Assembly (NCBI GenBank): GCA_910588875.1 | Contig: CAJURT010000012.1 | Coordinates: 14,495-78,494 of the forward strand | Source of the DNA: an uncultured Lachnospiraceae bacterium | Lineage (GTDB): Bacteria; Bacillota; Clostridia; Lachnospirales; Lachnospiraceae | Direction of reading: 5' to 3' | Length of the DNA stretch: 64,000 nt | In this document: positions 8,923 to 17,457 of the stretch, in pieces | Numbering within the stretch: position 1 is the stretch's first letter | How the letters are laid out: every line of letters begins with the position of its first letter | Position numbers and translations under genes: made by a program | The notes under the pieces: model-generated | Database searches by the model: none | What the model saw: the letters and a program-made list of their open reading frames with translations, nothing else | What the model was told of the DNA's origin: nothing

Positions 8923-9600
8923 TTACCTGCGGTATTCGCAGCCTGTCCTCCCACACGCCTCACATCCCTGTATGCTGCACATCTTAGGCTTTCTGCTAAG
9001 GCCTATCACTGCTGTTACGGACTTGGAGGGAGCCATCAAAAGGCTGTCCGTCAGCGTGACTCCGATACGTTTGTTCATCTCCAGCGCCCCGGCGATTTCC
9101 TTCTGGCATTCCAGGGGGAAATCACCATAGCCCGGGCTGAAACGCGGGCGCATATACCAGCCCTTTTTTTGGTATTCCTCCCGCCAGACTTCATTGCAAT
9201 AGTCACAATAGGTCTCCAGCATGGCGGCAGAGGCAGCCTGGAGAACCACTGCCCGGCTCACCGAAAGCTGCCCGTACCGCTTAAGCAGCACATCCACCCT
9301 GCTTCCCAGCGTGGCGCCGAACACCAAGATCCTCCCGCAATCCTTAAGGTTCTTTTCCAGGCTCCTGCTCTTTGTCTGCAAAAAAACCATATCAATCACA
9401 TGCTCCCGGATTGCCAGGGGATATTCCACGCAGACGGATCTCGCCGTCGCTGCCTGCTCTAATTCCCTCTGGCATTCCCCGATCAGCTGTTCCACATTTT
9501 CCGGGATCTCTTGGCCCCGGTGGCCCAAATACCGCAAGATTTCCCGTTCATCCCAGGGAAACCCCTCCCCTGACCCAAGCCATTGTTTCATCCTGTCCAT
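8923..9600 (-). CDS. Stand-alone MetH reactivation (SAM-binding) domain protein
   Basis: About 225 residues from the ATG at 9600, preceded by GAGGGG; the frame stays open to a TTG at 9642. It matches the C-terminal activation domain of B12-dependent methionine synthase: RFSPGYGDFPLE, then LTDSLLMAPSKSVTAVIGLS and a terminal Cys-rich segment (CSIQGCEACGRTGC). In E. coli this domain binds SAM and lets flavodoxin reduce inactive cob(II)alamin. Here it is separate and sits 16 bp upstream of metH, which lacks the domain, so the two proteins most likely form one enzyme. Confidence 0.9.
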   Translation of the reverse strand: MDRMKQWLGSGEGFPWDEREILRYLGHRGQEIPENVEQLIGECQRELEQAATARSVCVEYPLAIREHVIDMVFLQTKSRSLEKNLKDCGRILVFGATLGSRVDVLLKRYGQLSVSRAVVLQAASAAMLETYCDYCNEVWREEYQKKGWYMRPRFSPGYGDFPLECQKEIAGALEMNKRIGVTLTDSLLMAPSKSVTAVIGLSRKPKMCSIQGCEACGRTGCEYRR

Positions 9601-9656
9601 CCACGCCCCTCTGCCTTTTCCTCTTTCTTCCTGCTGTCCCAAGGCACTGCCACGTC

Positions 9657-10514
9657 CTACTTTATGATTTCGGACAAACTCTCCCGGATCCTGGCTGCCA
9701 CATCCGGCTTGTTCATGGAATACACATGGATTCCATTGACCCCATTTGCAATCAGGTCGATAATCTGCTCTGTCGCATAGGCTATGCCGGCCTGCTTCAT
9801 TGCCGCCGGGTTGTCCCCAAACCGGTCTACGATGGCCTTAAAGCGCGAGGGCAGGTAAGTCCCTGACATAGAGCAGATCCTCTTAATCTGTGCCTTGTTG
9901 GTCACTGGCATGATCCCTGCCACCACCGGCACAATAACCCCTGCCTCCCGGATCCGGTACAGGTAATTATATAAAATATTATTGTCGAAAAACATCTGGG
10001 TGGTCACAAAATCACAGCCTGCCTCCACTTTTTCCTTCAGATAGTGGATATCCTGGGCCTTATTTTCCGATTCCACATGCCCTTCCGGATAGCATGCCGC
10101 CCCGATGCAGAAATCCCCGCTTTTGCGGATCTCTGCTATCAGTTCCGATGCATAATGGTAATCCTTTTCCACCTGCCCGTCCGGAGGGATATCCCCCCGC
10201 AGGGCAAGGACATTCTCAATTCCCCGAGCCTTCAGTTCCTCCAAGACCGAGGTGACCTTCTCCCGGGAGGAAGAGACGCAGGTCAGGTGTGCTAACGGCG
10301 TCACCCCCTGTGCCTGAAGCGTGGCGGCGATATCCACCGTATAACGGCTGGTTCCGCCACCTGCCCCATAGGTCACACTCATAAAAGCAGGCTTCAGCCT
10401 GGCAATCTCAACCGCCGCCTGCTCCACCAGTTCATATTTATCCTCTGTTTTGGGCGGAAACACTTCAAAAGAGAGGGTCGGCCCACCCTTTGTAAGAATA
10501 TCCCTGATCTTCAT
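9657..10514 (-). CDS. metF: 5,10-methylenetetrahydrofolate reductase
   Basis: 285 residues, full length. MetF reduces 5,10-methylene-THF to 5-methyl-THF with FAD, supplying the methyl donor for MetH. Marks: LSFEVFPPKTEDKYE at the start, the catalytic glutamate in FEVFPPK, SVTYGAGG, NVLALRGDIP, and FVTTQMFFD. It is the first gene of a three-gene methionine cluster (metF, MetH reactivation domain, metH), a gene set that produces and consumes methyl-THF. Only 47 bp separate it from the upstream zinc-ribbon gene, so no room exists for a SAM riboswitch directly in front. Confidence 0.96.
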   Translation of the reverse strand: MKIRDILTKGGPTLSFEVFPPKTEDKYELVEQAAVEIARLKPAFMSVTYGAGGGTSRYTVDIAATLQAQGVTPLAHLTCVSSSREKVTSVLEELKARGIENVLALRGDIPPDGQVEKDYHYASELIAEIRKSGDFCIGAACYPEGHVESENKAQDIHYLKEKVEAGCDFVTTQMFFDNNILYNYLYRIREAGVIVPVVAGIMPVTNKAQIKRICSMSGTYLPSRFKAIVDRFGDNPAAMKQAGIAYATEQIIDLIANGVNGIHVYSMNKPDVAARIRESLSEIIK

Positions 10515-10561
10515 CTTTTCTCTCCTTGTTCCTCATCGTCACTCTTCATCGTCTTTGGCTC

Positions 10562-11776
10562 TTACCTGCTTTCATCCTCCGGCCCTTTTGTTTCTTCCAG
10601 TTCCCCGGTAAGGCTGACATTAAACCAATACATGCCCTCATAACCATATCCTAAAATAAAAAGGTTCCCCGCCTGCAGGGAATATCCGTTGCTGGTATCC
10701 AGGACCCGGGGCATGTCTCTCCTTACGGAATCTGACCAGTTTCCCTCTGTAAAACCGCCGTACCTTCCCAGCTGCTCCATCATTTTGTAAGACAGTCCCG
10801 CCAGCATTTCCCTGTCCTCCAGCCCAAGTTCAATCCCATGGAGCTGCCCGGTGGCCGTATCATAGCATATTTCCACATACTCCCCATAATCCCCATAATC
10901 TTCACTGCCCGCAGCTTCCCTGACCCAAATGGTAACATATGTGGAATAATCCGTATAGGTATACTCCCCGTCATAATCCTGATATTCCCTATTGCAGGAA
11001 GTTCTGCTGATCTGCCCTTCCCCGGGATCACAGCCATATTCTTTCAGGGCCTGCCTGGTAAATTCCTCTATCTCTGCTCCGGAAATCCCAAAATGCCCGT
11101 TTTCACTGCATTTCTCCCCTGCCTTAACCACATCCTCATCCGATAATTCCCGGGCAGCGCTGTCCTCGCCGTCGTAGTCATAATCCATGGTATATTCCTC
11201 CAAATCCCCATCCCACCAGTCCTCCTCAAAGGGCAGGGAATCCTCATAGGGGATGCTGACGCCGACGCTGTGCTTTATGCATAGCTGAGCCGCCACGAAA
11301 AGGAGCAGGAAGACGGCAATGCCTGCCGCCACCGCAATTACCGCAAAGGAAGAACTTTTGTTTTTATGTATTGCCCCGTCTGTGGAAGGGCTGTGGCCTT
11401 TGCCGGGATGTAAAGCAGCCATGCCCCAGTCTGGCTGGCCGGAGCCGCCTTGCATGACCCATCCTGCCGTACCCTTGGAACCATTGGCCGCCGGGGGACG
11501 TTGGTTCCCAGGCGGACTCTGGCTGGCTGCCGGAGGACGTTGGATCCCAGGCGGACTCTGGCTGGCTGCCGGGGGACGTTGGATCCCAGGCGGACTCTGA
11601 CTGGCCGCTGCGGTGTTGCCATGGTAGCTGCAGGCTGCCTCCCTTTGCGGATGCCTCTCATTTAGATAGTAGTTCACTTCTTGTATGTGGGGATGTTTGA
11701 CCCAGCTGCCACAATTTGGGCAGTAATGCGGATATTTCATCACCTGGTCACATACCGGGCAAATCTTTCGTACCAT
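10562..11776 (-). CDS. Zinc-ribbon membrane protein with proline-rich minisatellite
   Basis: 404 residues from an ATG preceded by AGGAGT; the frame is open 10 codons further. An N-terminal zinc ribbon has two CxxC pairs (CPVCDQ and CPNCGS). A Pro/Gln/Ser linker then contains three near-identical 13-residue units (PPAASQSPPGIQR). One transmembrane helix follows (about residues 145-167, FAVIAVAAGIAVFLLLF), then an acidic Asp/Tyr-rich exterior domain of about 230 residues that I do not recognise. The topology suggests a cytoplasmic zinc ribbon and an external domain. Function unknown. It precedes metF on the same strand with a 47 bp gap. Confidence 0.75.
   Translation of the reverse strand: MVRKICPVCDQVMKYPHYCPNCGSWVKHPHIQEVNYYLNERHPQREAACSYHGNTAAASQSPPGIQRPPAASQSPPGIQRPPAASQSPPGNQRPPAANGSKGTAGWVMQGGSGQPDWGMAALHPGKGHSPSTDGAIHKNKSSSFAVIAVAAGIAVFLLLFVAAQLCIKHSVGVSIPYEDSLPFEEDWWDGDLEEYTMDYDYDGEDSAARELSDEDVVKAGEKCSENGHFGISGAEIEEFTRQALKEYGCDPGEGQISRTSCNREYQDYDGEYTYTDYSTYVTIWVREAAGSEDYGDYGEYVEICYDTATGQLHGIELGLEDREMLAGLSYKMMEQLGRYGGFTEGNWSDSVRRDMPRVLDTSNGYSLQAGNLFILGYGYEGMYWFNVSLTGELEETKGPEDESR
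11488..11612. repeat. 39-bp tandem repeat inside the zinc-ribbon gene
   Basis: Three copies of a 39-bp unit start at 11498, 11537 and 11576, each beginning ACGTTGG and containing CCCAGGCGGACTCT. They encode the 13-residue Pro/Ser/Gln repeats of the linker. The unit length is a multiple of three, so copy-number change would alter linker length without breaking the frame. Confidence 0.85.
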
Positions 11777-11858
11777 ACCTGAACTCCTTTTTCGGTTGAT
11801 TTCCACAAGTTCCGTATCGTTAACATTTTAACATTTTTCTGTTTTTTCCATTTTTTTC

Positions 11859-11886
11859 TTGCATTTTCCCAATCTTATGGTAAGAT
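11859..11886 (+). promoter_or_regulatory. Candidate promoter of the EIIC-like gene
   Basis: TTGCAT, 16 bp, TAAGAT. It would give a leader of about 150 nt before the ATG at 12042. I see no clear riboswitch in that leader. Confidence 0.45.
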
Positions 11887-12041
11887 AACAAGCAACTGCT
11901 TTGACCTGGGAATGTCAAATGTGTGCCCCTTTCCCACCCTGTAATGCTGTCGGCCAATAAGCGTCAGGCTTATGCCAGGCGGCAGTCTTGCAGGCAAACC
12001 CTGGCGGACAGCCAGACGACAACCAAAAAAGGAGAGACCTT

Positions 12042-13064
12042 ATGGCACACACTACAGTAAAAGAATTTCTGAAAAAGAAAAACATCAACATTACCGTAAA
12101 AACCTATCTCATCGATGCATTGGGAGCCATGGCCTTTGGCCTGTTTGCCTCACTGCTGATCGGCACGATCTTTGGCACCCTGGGAGACAAAACCCAGTTC
12201 GCCCTGTTCCACACAATTGCTGAATATTGCAAAAGCGCTACCGGCGCCGCGTTAGGCGTTTCCATCGCCTATGCGCTGCACGCCCCCCAGCTGGTTCTCT
12301 TCTCCGCCGCCACAGTCGGTATCGCCGGCAACGCCTTAGGCGGCCCTGTAGGCGCCCTAGTCTCCTCCGTCATTGCAACGGAATTAGGAAAGCTGGTATC
12401 TAAGGAAACCCGCATTGACATCCTAATAACCCCTGGCGTAACGATTATCTCCGGGGTATTGATGGCCCAGTTTGTGGGCCCGGGCGTGTCTGCCTTTATG
12501 GCTGCCTTTGGCAACCTGGTAAAAACCGCTACCGAGATGCAGCCCTTTTTCATGGGCATCCTGGTTTCCGCCCTCATCGGCATTGCCCTCACCCTGCCGA
12601 TCAGCAGTGCCGCCATCTGCATTATGCTGGGCCTTGACGGCCTTGCCGGCGGCGCCGCCACCGCCGGCTGCTGTGCCCAGATGATCGGCTTTGCTGTCTT
12701 AAGCTTCCGTGAAAACGGCGTCGGCGGCCTTCTTGCCCAGGGGCTTGGAACCTCCATGCTCCAGATGGGCAACATTGTCAAAAATCCCCGCACCTGGATC
12801 CCGCCTACACTGGCCTCCATGGTAACCGGCCCGGTTGCCACCTGCCTTTTCGGGCTGCAGAACATTCCCGCCGGTTCCGGCATGGGCACCTGCGGCATGG
12901 TAGGCCCCATCGGCATCTATACTGCCATGGGAGGCGGCGCCAGCATGTGGCTGGGCATCGCATTGGTCTGCTTTCTCCTTCCCGCCATCCTGACCTGGAT
13001 TTTCGGTGAGATCCTCCGCAAACTCCATTGGATCAATCCCGGGGATCTGAAACTCGACCTGTAA
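12042..13064 (+). CDS. PTS EIIC-like membrane protein (PTS_EIIC_2 type)
   Basis: 340 residues from the ATG preceded by GGAGAG; an earlier in-frame ATG lacks one. It is very hydrophobic and Gly/Ala-rich, with about 8-10 membrane segments. It resembles the EIIC-like family found without EIIA/EIIB partners (TYLIDALGAMAFGLFASLLI, GGPVGALVSSVIATELGKLV, GGAATAGCCAQMIGFAV, TGPVATCLFGLQNIPAGSGM). Members are annotated as sugar-PTS permease components, but transport has not been shown for most. It is a single plus-strand gene between two minus-strand blocks, convergent with the CtpA-like gene. Substrate unknown. Confidence 0.8.
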   Translation: MAHTTVKEFLKKKNINITVKTYLIDALGAMAFGLFASLLIGTIFGTLGDKTQFALFHTIAEYCKSATGAALGVSIAYALHAPQLVLFSAATVGIAGNALGGPVGALVSSVIATELGKLVSKETRIDILITPGVTIISGVLMAQFVGPGVSAFMAAFGNLVKTATEMQPFFMGILVSALIGIALTLPISSAAICIMLGLDGLAGGAATAGCCAQMIGFAVLSFRENGVGGLLAQGLGTSMLQMGNIVKNPRTWIPPTLASMVTGPVATCLFGLQNIPAGSGMGTCGMVGPIGIYTAMGGGASMWLGIALVCFLLPAILTWIFGEILRKLHWINPGDLKLDL

Positions 13065-13118
13065 TTTGAGGCATCCTCCCCAGGGGAACATTCCGCTTTT
13101 TTGTATCCTTTGGGGAGG

Positions 13119-14462
13119 TCAATGCATCCCGTCAAGAACCTCTATGGCTTTCTGCACCTGATTGTCCTGATCCAGGGGAACCTCCAGGGCTCCTTCAAAC
13201 CCCTCCGGGACTTCATATTCGATCTCCACATCCGGATCCAATCCCTTTTTATGCAGATCCACACCCCCCGGCGTGTAATAATGGGATATCGTCATCTTTA
13301 CGGCTGAACCGTCATCCAACGCTACCAGGCTTTGGACAATGCCTTTTCCAAAGGAGGTGGTGCCCACCAGCTTCGCGCATCCGTAATCCTGCAGGGCGCC
13401 GGCCAGCACCTCCGATGCACTGGCTGAATTGCCATTGATCAGCACCACCATCGGGATATCCAGTTCATGGCCGTCCTTCTTCGGATACCGGGGATCGTTC
13501 TGCCGGGAATCCGATTCAAAACAGATCTTCCCTCCCTGGCTGAAATAGCGGTCACCCTTCCCGTTTTTATCCGAGGTTGATACAATCATTCCGTCCAGCT
13601 GGTCATCGGGAAGAAGATATGCCGCCATCTCCACCACCGCGTCCAGCACCCCGCCGGGATTATCCCGCAGGTCAATCACCAGCCGTTCCATCCCCTGTTC
13701 CTGCAAAGAATCAACGGCCTCCTTAAACTGCTCCCCGGTCACCAGTTCAAACTGGGTTACCATAATATACCCTGTCTGTGCATCCAGCATCTGGGACTCC
13801 ACTGTAGTCACTTCCACAATCCGCCGCTGGATATGCAGGTTAACCTCTTCGCCTTCCCGGATCACCGTAATGTCCACATAGGTTCCCTCTTCCCCCCGGA
13901 TCTTTTGCTGCACCAGCACATCAAGTTCCATGTCTGACACCTCGGCATCCCCTACCTTATACAGGATATCCCCCTTCTTCATCCCTGCCTCCTCGGCAGG
14001 GGAACCCTGGAATACCCTCAGGGCAGTAATCAGACCTGAAGAAAGGTTCTGGCTCACCAGCACACCGATCCCACAATAAACCCCCTCTGTCTCCTCAGTC
14101 AGGGATTCGTACTCTTCGGGCGTGTAATATATGGTATACGGGTCCCCCAGGCCTGCCAGCATTCCTTTATATATCCCTGCCTCCATCTGCTCCGGGTCAA
14201 TATCCTCCTCAAACAGGAAATTGCGTTCCACCAGATACTGCAGGGTATTCAGCTTCTGGTTCACCGTATTCAGATCAATGCCCCTCTGGCTCTCTGCCTC
14301 CTCTGTAATCTGCACCTGCGCCTGATTTTCCATCACGGTCTGTCCGATCAGGTTGATTCCCGCCGCAATCCCCACGATAATCAGGCCGACAAATGCCGTC
14401 ACCAAAGATCCTGTCAGCACACCCTTCCAAAATTTATTCTTTGTCTTTGTCTCGTTTTCCAC
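13119..14462 (-). CDS. S41 family C-terminal processing peptidase (CtpA-like)
   Basis: 447 residues, GTG start with GGGAG upstream. One N-terminal transmembrane anchor (about 12-38), a PDZ domain (about 125-205, with GIGVLVSQ and GSPAEEAGMKKGDILYKV), and the S41 protease core (about 210-420). The catalytic Ser lies in NGNSASASEVLAG and the Lys in GTTSFGKGIVQS. CtpA proteases cut exported proteins from the C-terminus at the outer face of the membrane. It is directly downstream of the M23/FtsX/FtsE genes on the same strand, a common clostridial order that fits a role in envelope processing. Confidence 0.94.
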   Translation of the reverse strand: MENETKTKNKFWKGVLTGSLVTAFVGLIIVGIAAGINLIGQTVMENQAQVQITEEAESQRGIDLNTVNQKLNTLQYLVERNFLFEEDIDPEQMEAGIYKGMLAGLGDPYTIYYTPEEYESLTEETEGVYCGIGVLVSQNLSSGLITALRVFQGSPAEEAGMKKGDILYKVGDAEVSDMELDVLVQQKIRGEEGTYVDITVIREGEEVNLHIQRRIVEVTTVESQMLDAQTGYIMVTQFELVTGEQFKEAVDSLQEQGMERLVIDLRDNPGGVLDAVVEMAAYLLPDDQLDGMIVSTSDKNGKGDRYFSQGGKICFESDSRQNDPRYPKKDGHELDIPMVVLINGNSASASEVLAGALQDYGCAKLVGTTSFGKGIVQSLVALDDGSAVKMTISHYYTPGGVDLHKKGLDPDVEIEYEVPEGFEGALEVPLDQDNQVQKAIEVLDGMH

Positions 14463-14574
14463 AGTGGACTCCCTCTCTCTATTTTTCTAAATTTATGCCC
14501 TAGTATGACCCACACCAGTGCCTAATCCCGGAGACATTGGCCCGGACGGGCTGCCTGGGCCTGCCCCGCTGCCG

Positions 14575-15792
14575 CTACGGGCTGACATAATTAGCAGGAT
14601 TCACATACTGTCCATTGGCGCGGATGCCAAAATGCAGGTGCGGCCCGGTAGAGTACCCGGTAGAACCCACCTTCGCGATGGTCTGCCCCTGAATCACAGA
14701 CTGCCCTTCCGATGCCAGCAGCTGGGAACAGTGCATATAAACCGTATAAACCCCGCCTCCGTGGTTAATCATCAAATAATTCCCCGCCGAATAGCTGTAT
14801 GTAGAAATCACCACTGTGCCTGATGCTGCCGCCAGGACAGAACTGCCCGATGCTGCCCCGATGTCAATGCCCTGGTGGTTGGCGGATGCTCCCTCTATGG
14901 GCGAATTGCGCCCTCCAAACCCGGATGTGACCCGGCTGCTGGCAGGACAAGGCCATATAAACCTAATATCCCCAAGGCTGACATTATTATACACTTTTCC
15001 GGCAGCCTCCGCCGCCCGCCTTGCCTCCTCTTCCTTGCGCTTGATCTCCTCCTCCAGTTTCCTGACCCGTTCCTCCTGGGCCTGGATATCCCTCTCATAC
15101 TCGCTGATCTGTCCCTGTGCCCTGTGGATCTGGCTCTCAAAATTCTTAAGTTCCTGGTTCTTCTGGGCCAGCAACGTCTCTACCGACTGCTGCTTCGCCT
15201 CGGTCTGGTCCTGAAGCCCCAGCAAGTCTTCATGCTCCTGATTCAGCTGCCGTTCCCTGACAACCACCGCCTCCCTGGCAGCCGCATATTCATCCATTTT
15301 TTTGCGGTCATATTCCGATATCTTCCGGATATACTCTGCCCGGTTCATAAACTGCATCATATTCTTTGACTGGAGCAGCATATCCAGGTAGCTGACTTCG
15401 CCACGTTCATACATATATTTTATGCGCAGCTTCATAGACTCATACTGCCTGGCCTCCACTTCCCTGGCCGCCTCCAACTCCAGCCCCGCTATCCTGATAT
15501 CCTCCTCTTTTTGGGTGATCTGTTCCCCTAATTCCTCCAATTCTTCATTCAGGGCACTCAGGCTGCTGTCCAGTTCCCGCACATAGGCCACCGCATCCTG
15601 TTTTAGCCCTTCCAGGTTTTTCAGCGTTGCCTCCACCTTTTTCTTCTCCGTTTCCAGGCTGCTGGCTCTTTTTTTTGCATCCTCCACATCCTTCTTCGTG
15701 GCATAGGCCGGCCCCACCGCTGCTGCCAGAAGGACAGCAGCCAGCAGTCCACATACACAAGCCCGGCATCCTTTTCTCAGCCCTGCCTTCAT
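14575..15792 (-). CDS. Murein hydrolase activator / M23 peptidase with coiled coil (EnvC-like)
   Basis: 405 residues. Signal peptide (about 1-31, ending AYA), a long coiled coil (about 33-265, rich in E/K/Q heptads), and a C-terminal LytM/M23 domain (about 295-405). The zinc-ligand motifs look intact: HQGIDIG, MHCSQ and HLHFGI. It could therefore cleave peptide cross-links itself, unlike degenerate EnvC. It is 12 bp downstream of ftsX, the standard partner: FtsEX pulls on the coiled coil to switch on septal wall cleavage. Confidence 0.93.
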   Translation of the reverse strand: MKAGLRKGCRACVCGLLAAVLLAAAVGPAYATKKDVEDAKKRASSLETEKKKVEATLKNLEGLKQDAVAYVRELDSSLSALNEELEELGEQITQKEEDIRIAGLELEAAREVEARQYESMKLRIKYMYERGEVSYLDMLLQSKNMMQFMNRAEYIRKISEYDRKKMDEYAAAREAVVVRERQLNQEHEDLLGLQDQTEAKQQSVETLLAQKNQELKNFESQIHRAQGQISEYERDIQAQEERVRKLEEEIKRKEEEARRAAEAAGKVYNNVSLGDIRFIWPCPASSRVTSGFGGRNSPIEGASANHQGIDIGAASGSSVLAAASGTVVISTYSYSAGNYLMINHGGGVYTVYMHCSQLLASEGQSVIQGQTIAKVGSTGYSTGPHLHFGIRANGQYVNPANYVSP

Positions 15793-15804
15793 CCTGACCG
15801 CCCC

Positions 15805-16716
15805 CTACACTCTCATATACTTACGGATTGTAAAATGGCTTCCGAAAAAGCCAATCCCCACACCCAGGCCGATGGCTACTGCCGCCATTACCGGATAGAT
15901 CTCGTTGATGGGCAAAAACACAAAAACTCCCGATAACACCTGGAACCGTTCCAAAAGGTAAGCCACTGACCTGCTATACAAAACGTAAATCCCGGCCAGC
16001 GGGATTCCCGCACCGATCACCCCGATCAGCACGCCCTCCACAACAAACGGCGCCCGTATCATAAAATTAGTGGCACCGATCAGACGCATAATCTGGCTCT
16101 CCTGCTTGCGGAAGGCCGCTGCTACAGAAATTGTGTTGCTGATCAAAAATACGGAGACTAACAGCAGCACCCCGGTTATCACCAGGGATAAAAGCCCTAT
16201 CATCCGGTTAAAACCCGCAAAGCCCTCTGCCACTGTGCTGGAGTAGTTCACCTGCCTCACACCGTCCAGTTCCTGCAGCCAGGCAGCCATCCTGTTCTGA
16301 TCCTCAATATCGTAGAGGTGGATCTCATAGCTGGCAGAACCTGCTAATGGGTTATCCTCCGCAAAGCCCTCCGCCAATTCCTCATGCCCGGCAAAATAAT
16401 CCGTCTGAAAAGATTCCCATGCCTCATCTGCAGACACATAGACCATATCCTTAACCTCTTTCCGGCTGCCGATGGCCGCCCCCAATGCAAGGATATCCGT
16501 CTCACTAAGCCCCTCATCAAACAGCACCGTGATCCCCACTGTGCTTTCCATATTTTTAATGATAAACTGGATATTGCTGTTCACAGAAAAAAACAGGCAG
16601 AATAAAAAAACGCAGGCAGAAATAGTCGCCACCGATGCCAGTGAAAACCAAACGTTCCTGCATATATTTTTCAGCCCCTGCTTAAAGCAGTACCAGAGCA
16701 TACTAATCCTCATCAT
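15805..16716 (-). CDS. ftsX: Cell division protein FtsX
   Basis: 303 residues with the FtsX topology: one N-terminal transmembrane helix (about 22-45), an extracellular domain (about 50-175), then three C-terminal helices. Marks are the start MLWYCFKQGLKNICRN and the segment FRKQESQIMRLIGATNFMIR between helices 2 and 3. With FtsE it forms a divisome ABC-type complex that regulates murein hydrolases rather than importing a solute. Order on the strand: ftsE, ftsX, M23 activator, ctpA-like. Confidence 0.95.
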   Translation of the reverse strand: MMRISMLWYCFKQGLKNICRNVWFSLASVATISACVFLFCLFFSVNSNIQFIIKNMESTVGITVLFDEGLSETDILALGAAIGSRKEVKDMVYVSADEAWESFQTDYFAGHEELAEGFAEDNPLAGSASYEIHLYDIEDQNRMAAWLQELDGVRQVNYSSTVAEGFAGFNRMIGLLSLVITGVLLLVSVFLISNTISVAAAFRKQESQIMRLIGATNFMIRAPFVVEGVLIGVIGAGIPLAGIYVLYSRSVAYLLERFQVLSGVFVFLPINEIYPVMAAVAIGLGVGIGFFGSHFTIRKYMRV

Positions 16717-16740
16717 CCCATCCGTCCCTTATCTGCGCCA

Positions 16741-17406
16741 TCACCTGACCTCATCGCCAATCACCCTTCCCCGGTCCAGGGTTATCACCCGCCCTCCCAT
16801 CTGGTCCACGATCTCCTGGCTGTGGGTCACTACCACCACGGTAGTCCCCATCTGATTGATATCCCACAAAAGATCCATGATTTCAACCGCATTCTGGTAA
16901 TCCAGATTGCCCGTGGGCTCGTCCGCCAATAAAATCTCCGGCTGGTTTACCAGCGCACGGGCGATAGCTACCCGCTGCTGCTCCCCGCCGGAGAGATGTT
17001 GTGGAAGTGACTTATATTTGGAGGACAGCCCGACCAGGGTCAACATCTCAGGTACAGACTCCCGGATTGTACGCGAAGAAGCCCCCACCACCCGCTGGGC
17101 GAAGGCCACATTCTCAAACACATTCCGATCCTTTAACAGCCTGAAATCCTGGAACACGATCCCAAAATTCCGCCGGTAACGGGGAATCTGCCACCGGCGC
17201 ATCTTTTGCAGTTCAATCCCATTGACTATAATCTCCCCGGAACTTGCTTCCTCCTCCTTAATCAACAGCCTCAAAAGCGTTGTCTTCCCAGAGCCGCTGC
17301 GCCCCATAATAAACACAAATTCCCCATCCTCAATGGTGATGTTAATATCTCTCAGCGCCCGGTTCCCGCTTCCGTAAGCCTTACAAACATTCAAAATCTC
17401 TATCAT
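16741..17406 (-). CDS. ftsE: Cell division ATP-binding protein FtsE
   Basis: 221 residues, full length. ABC ATPase marks: Walker A GRSGSGKTTLL, Q-loop region IVFQDFRLL, signature LSGGEQQRVAIARAL, Walker B ILLADEPTGNLD and switch His in VVVVTHS. The string RLLKDRNVFENVAFA is characteristic of FtsE. It acts at the inner membrane with FtsX and starts the division block. The PucR-like regulator gene ends 51 bp upstream on the same strand. Confidence 0.96.
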   Translation of the reverse strand: MIEILNVCKAYGSGNRALRDINITIEDGEFVFIMGRSGSGKTTLLRLLIKEEEASSGEIIVNGIELQKMRRWQIPRYRRNFGIVFQDFRLLKDRNVFENVAFAQRVVGASSRTIRESVPEMLTLVGLSSKYKSLPQHLSGGEQQRVAIARALVNQPEILLADEPTGNLDYQNAVEIMDLLWDINQMGTTVVVVTHSQEIVDQMGGRVITLDRGRVIGDEVR

Positions 17407-17457
17407 AATTGTTCCCTGGTCTTCCCAAGCCTCATCTTCCTCTTATTATTGTTCTGC

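Noticed and set aside
10515..10561. SAM riboswitch or T-box before metF
   Set aside because: The gap is only 47 bp and shows no fold of that size; the upstream gene is in the same direction.
11488..11612. CRISPR-like short repeats
   Set aside because: The 39-bp units are contiguous without spacers, in frame, and encode a Pro-rich linker. No CRISPR array or cas gene is present in the window.
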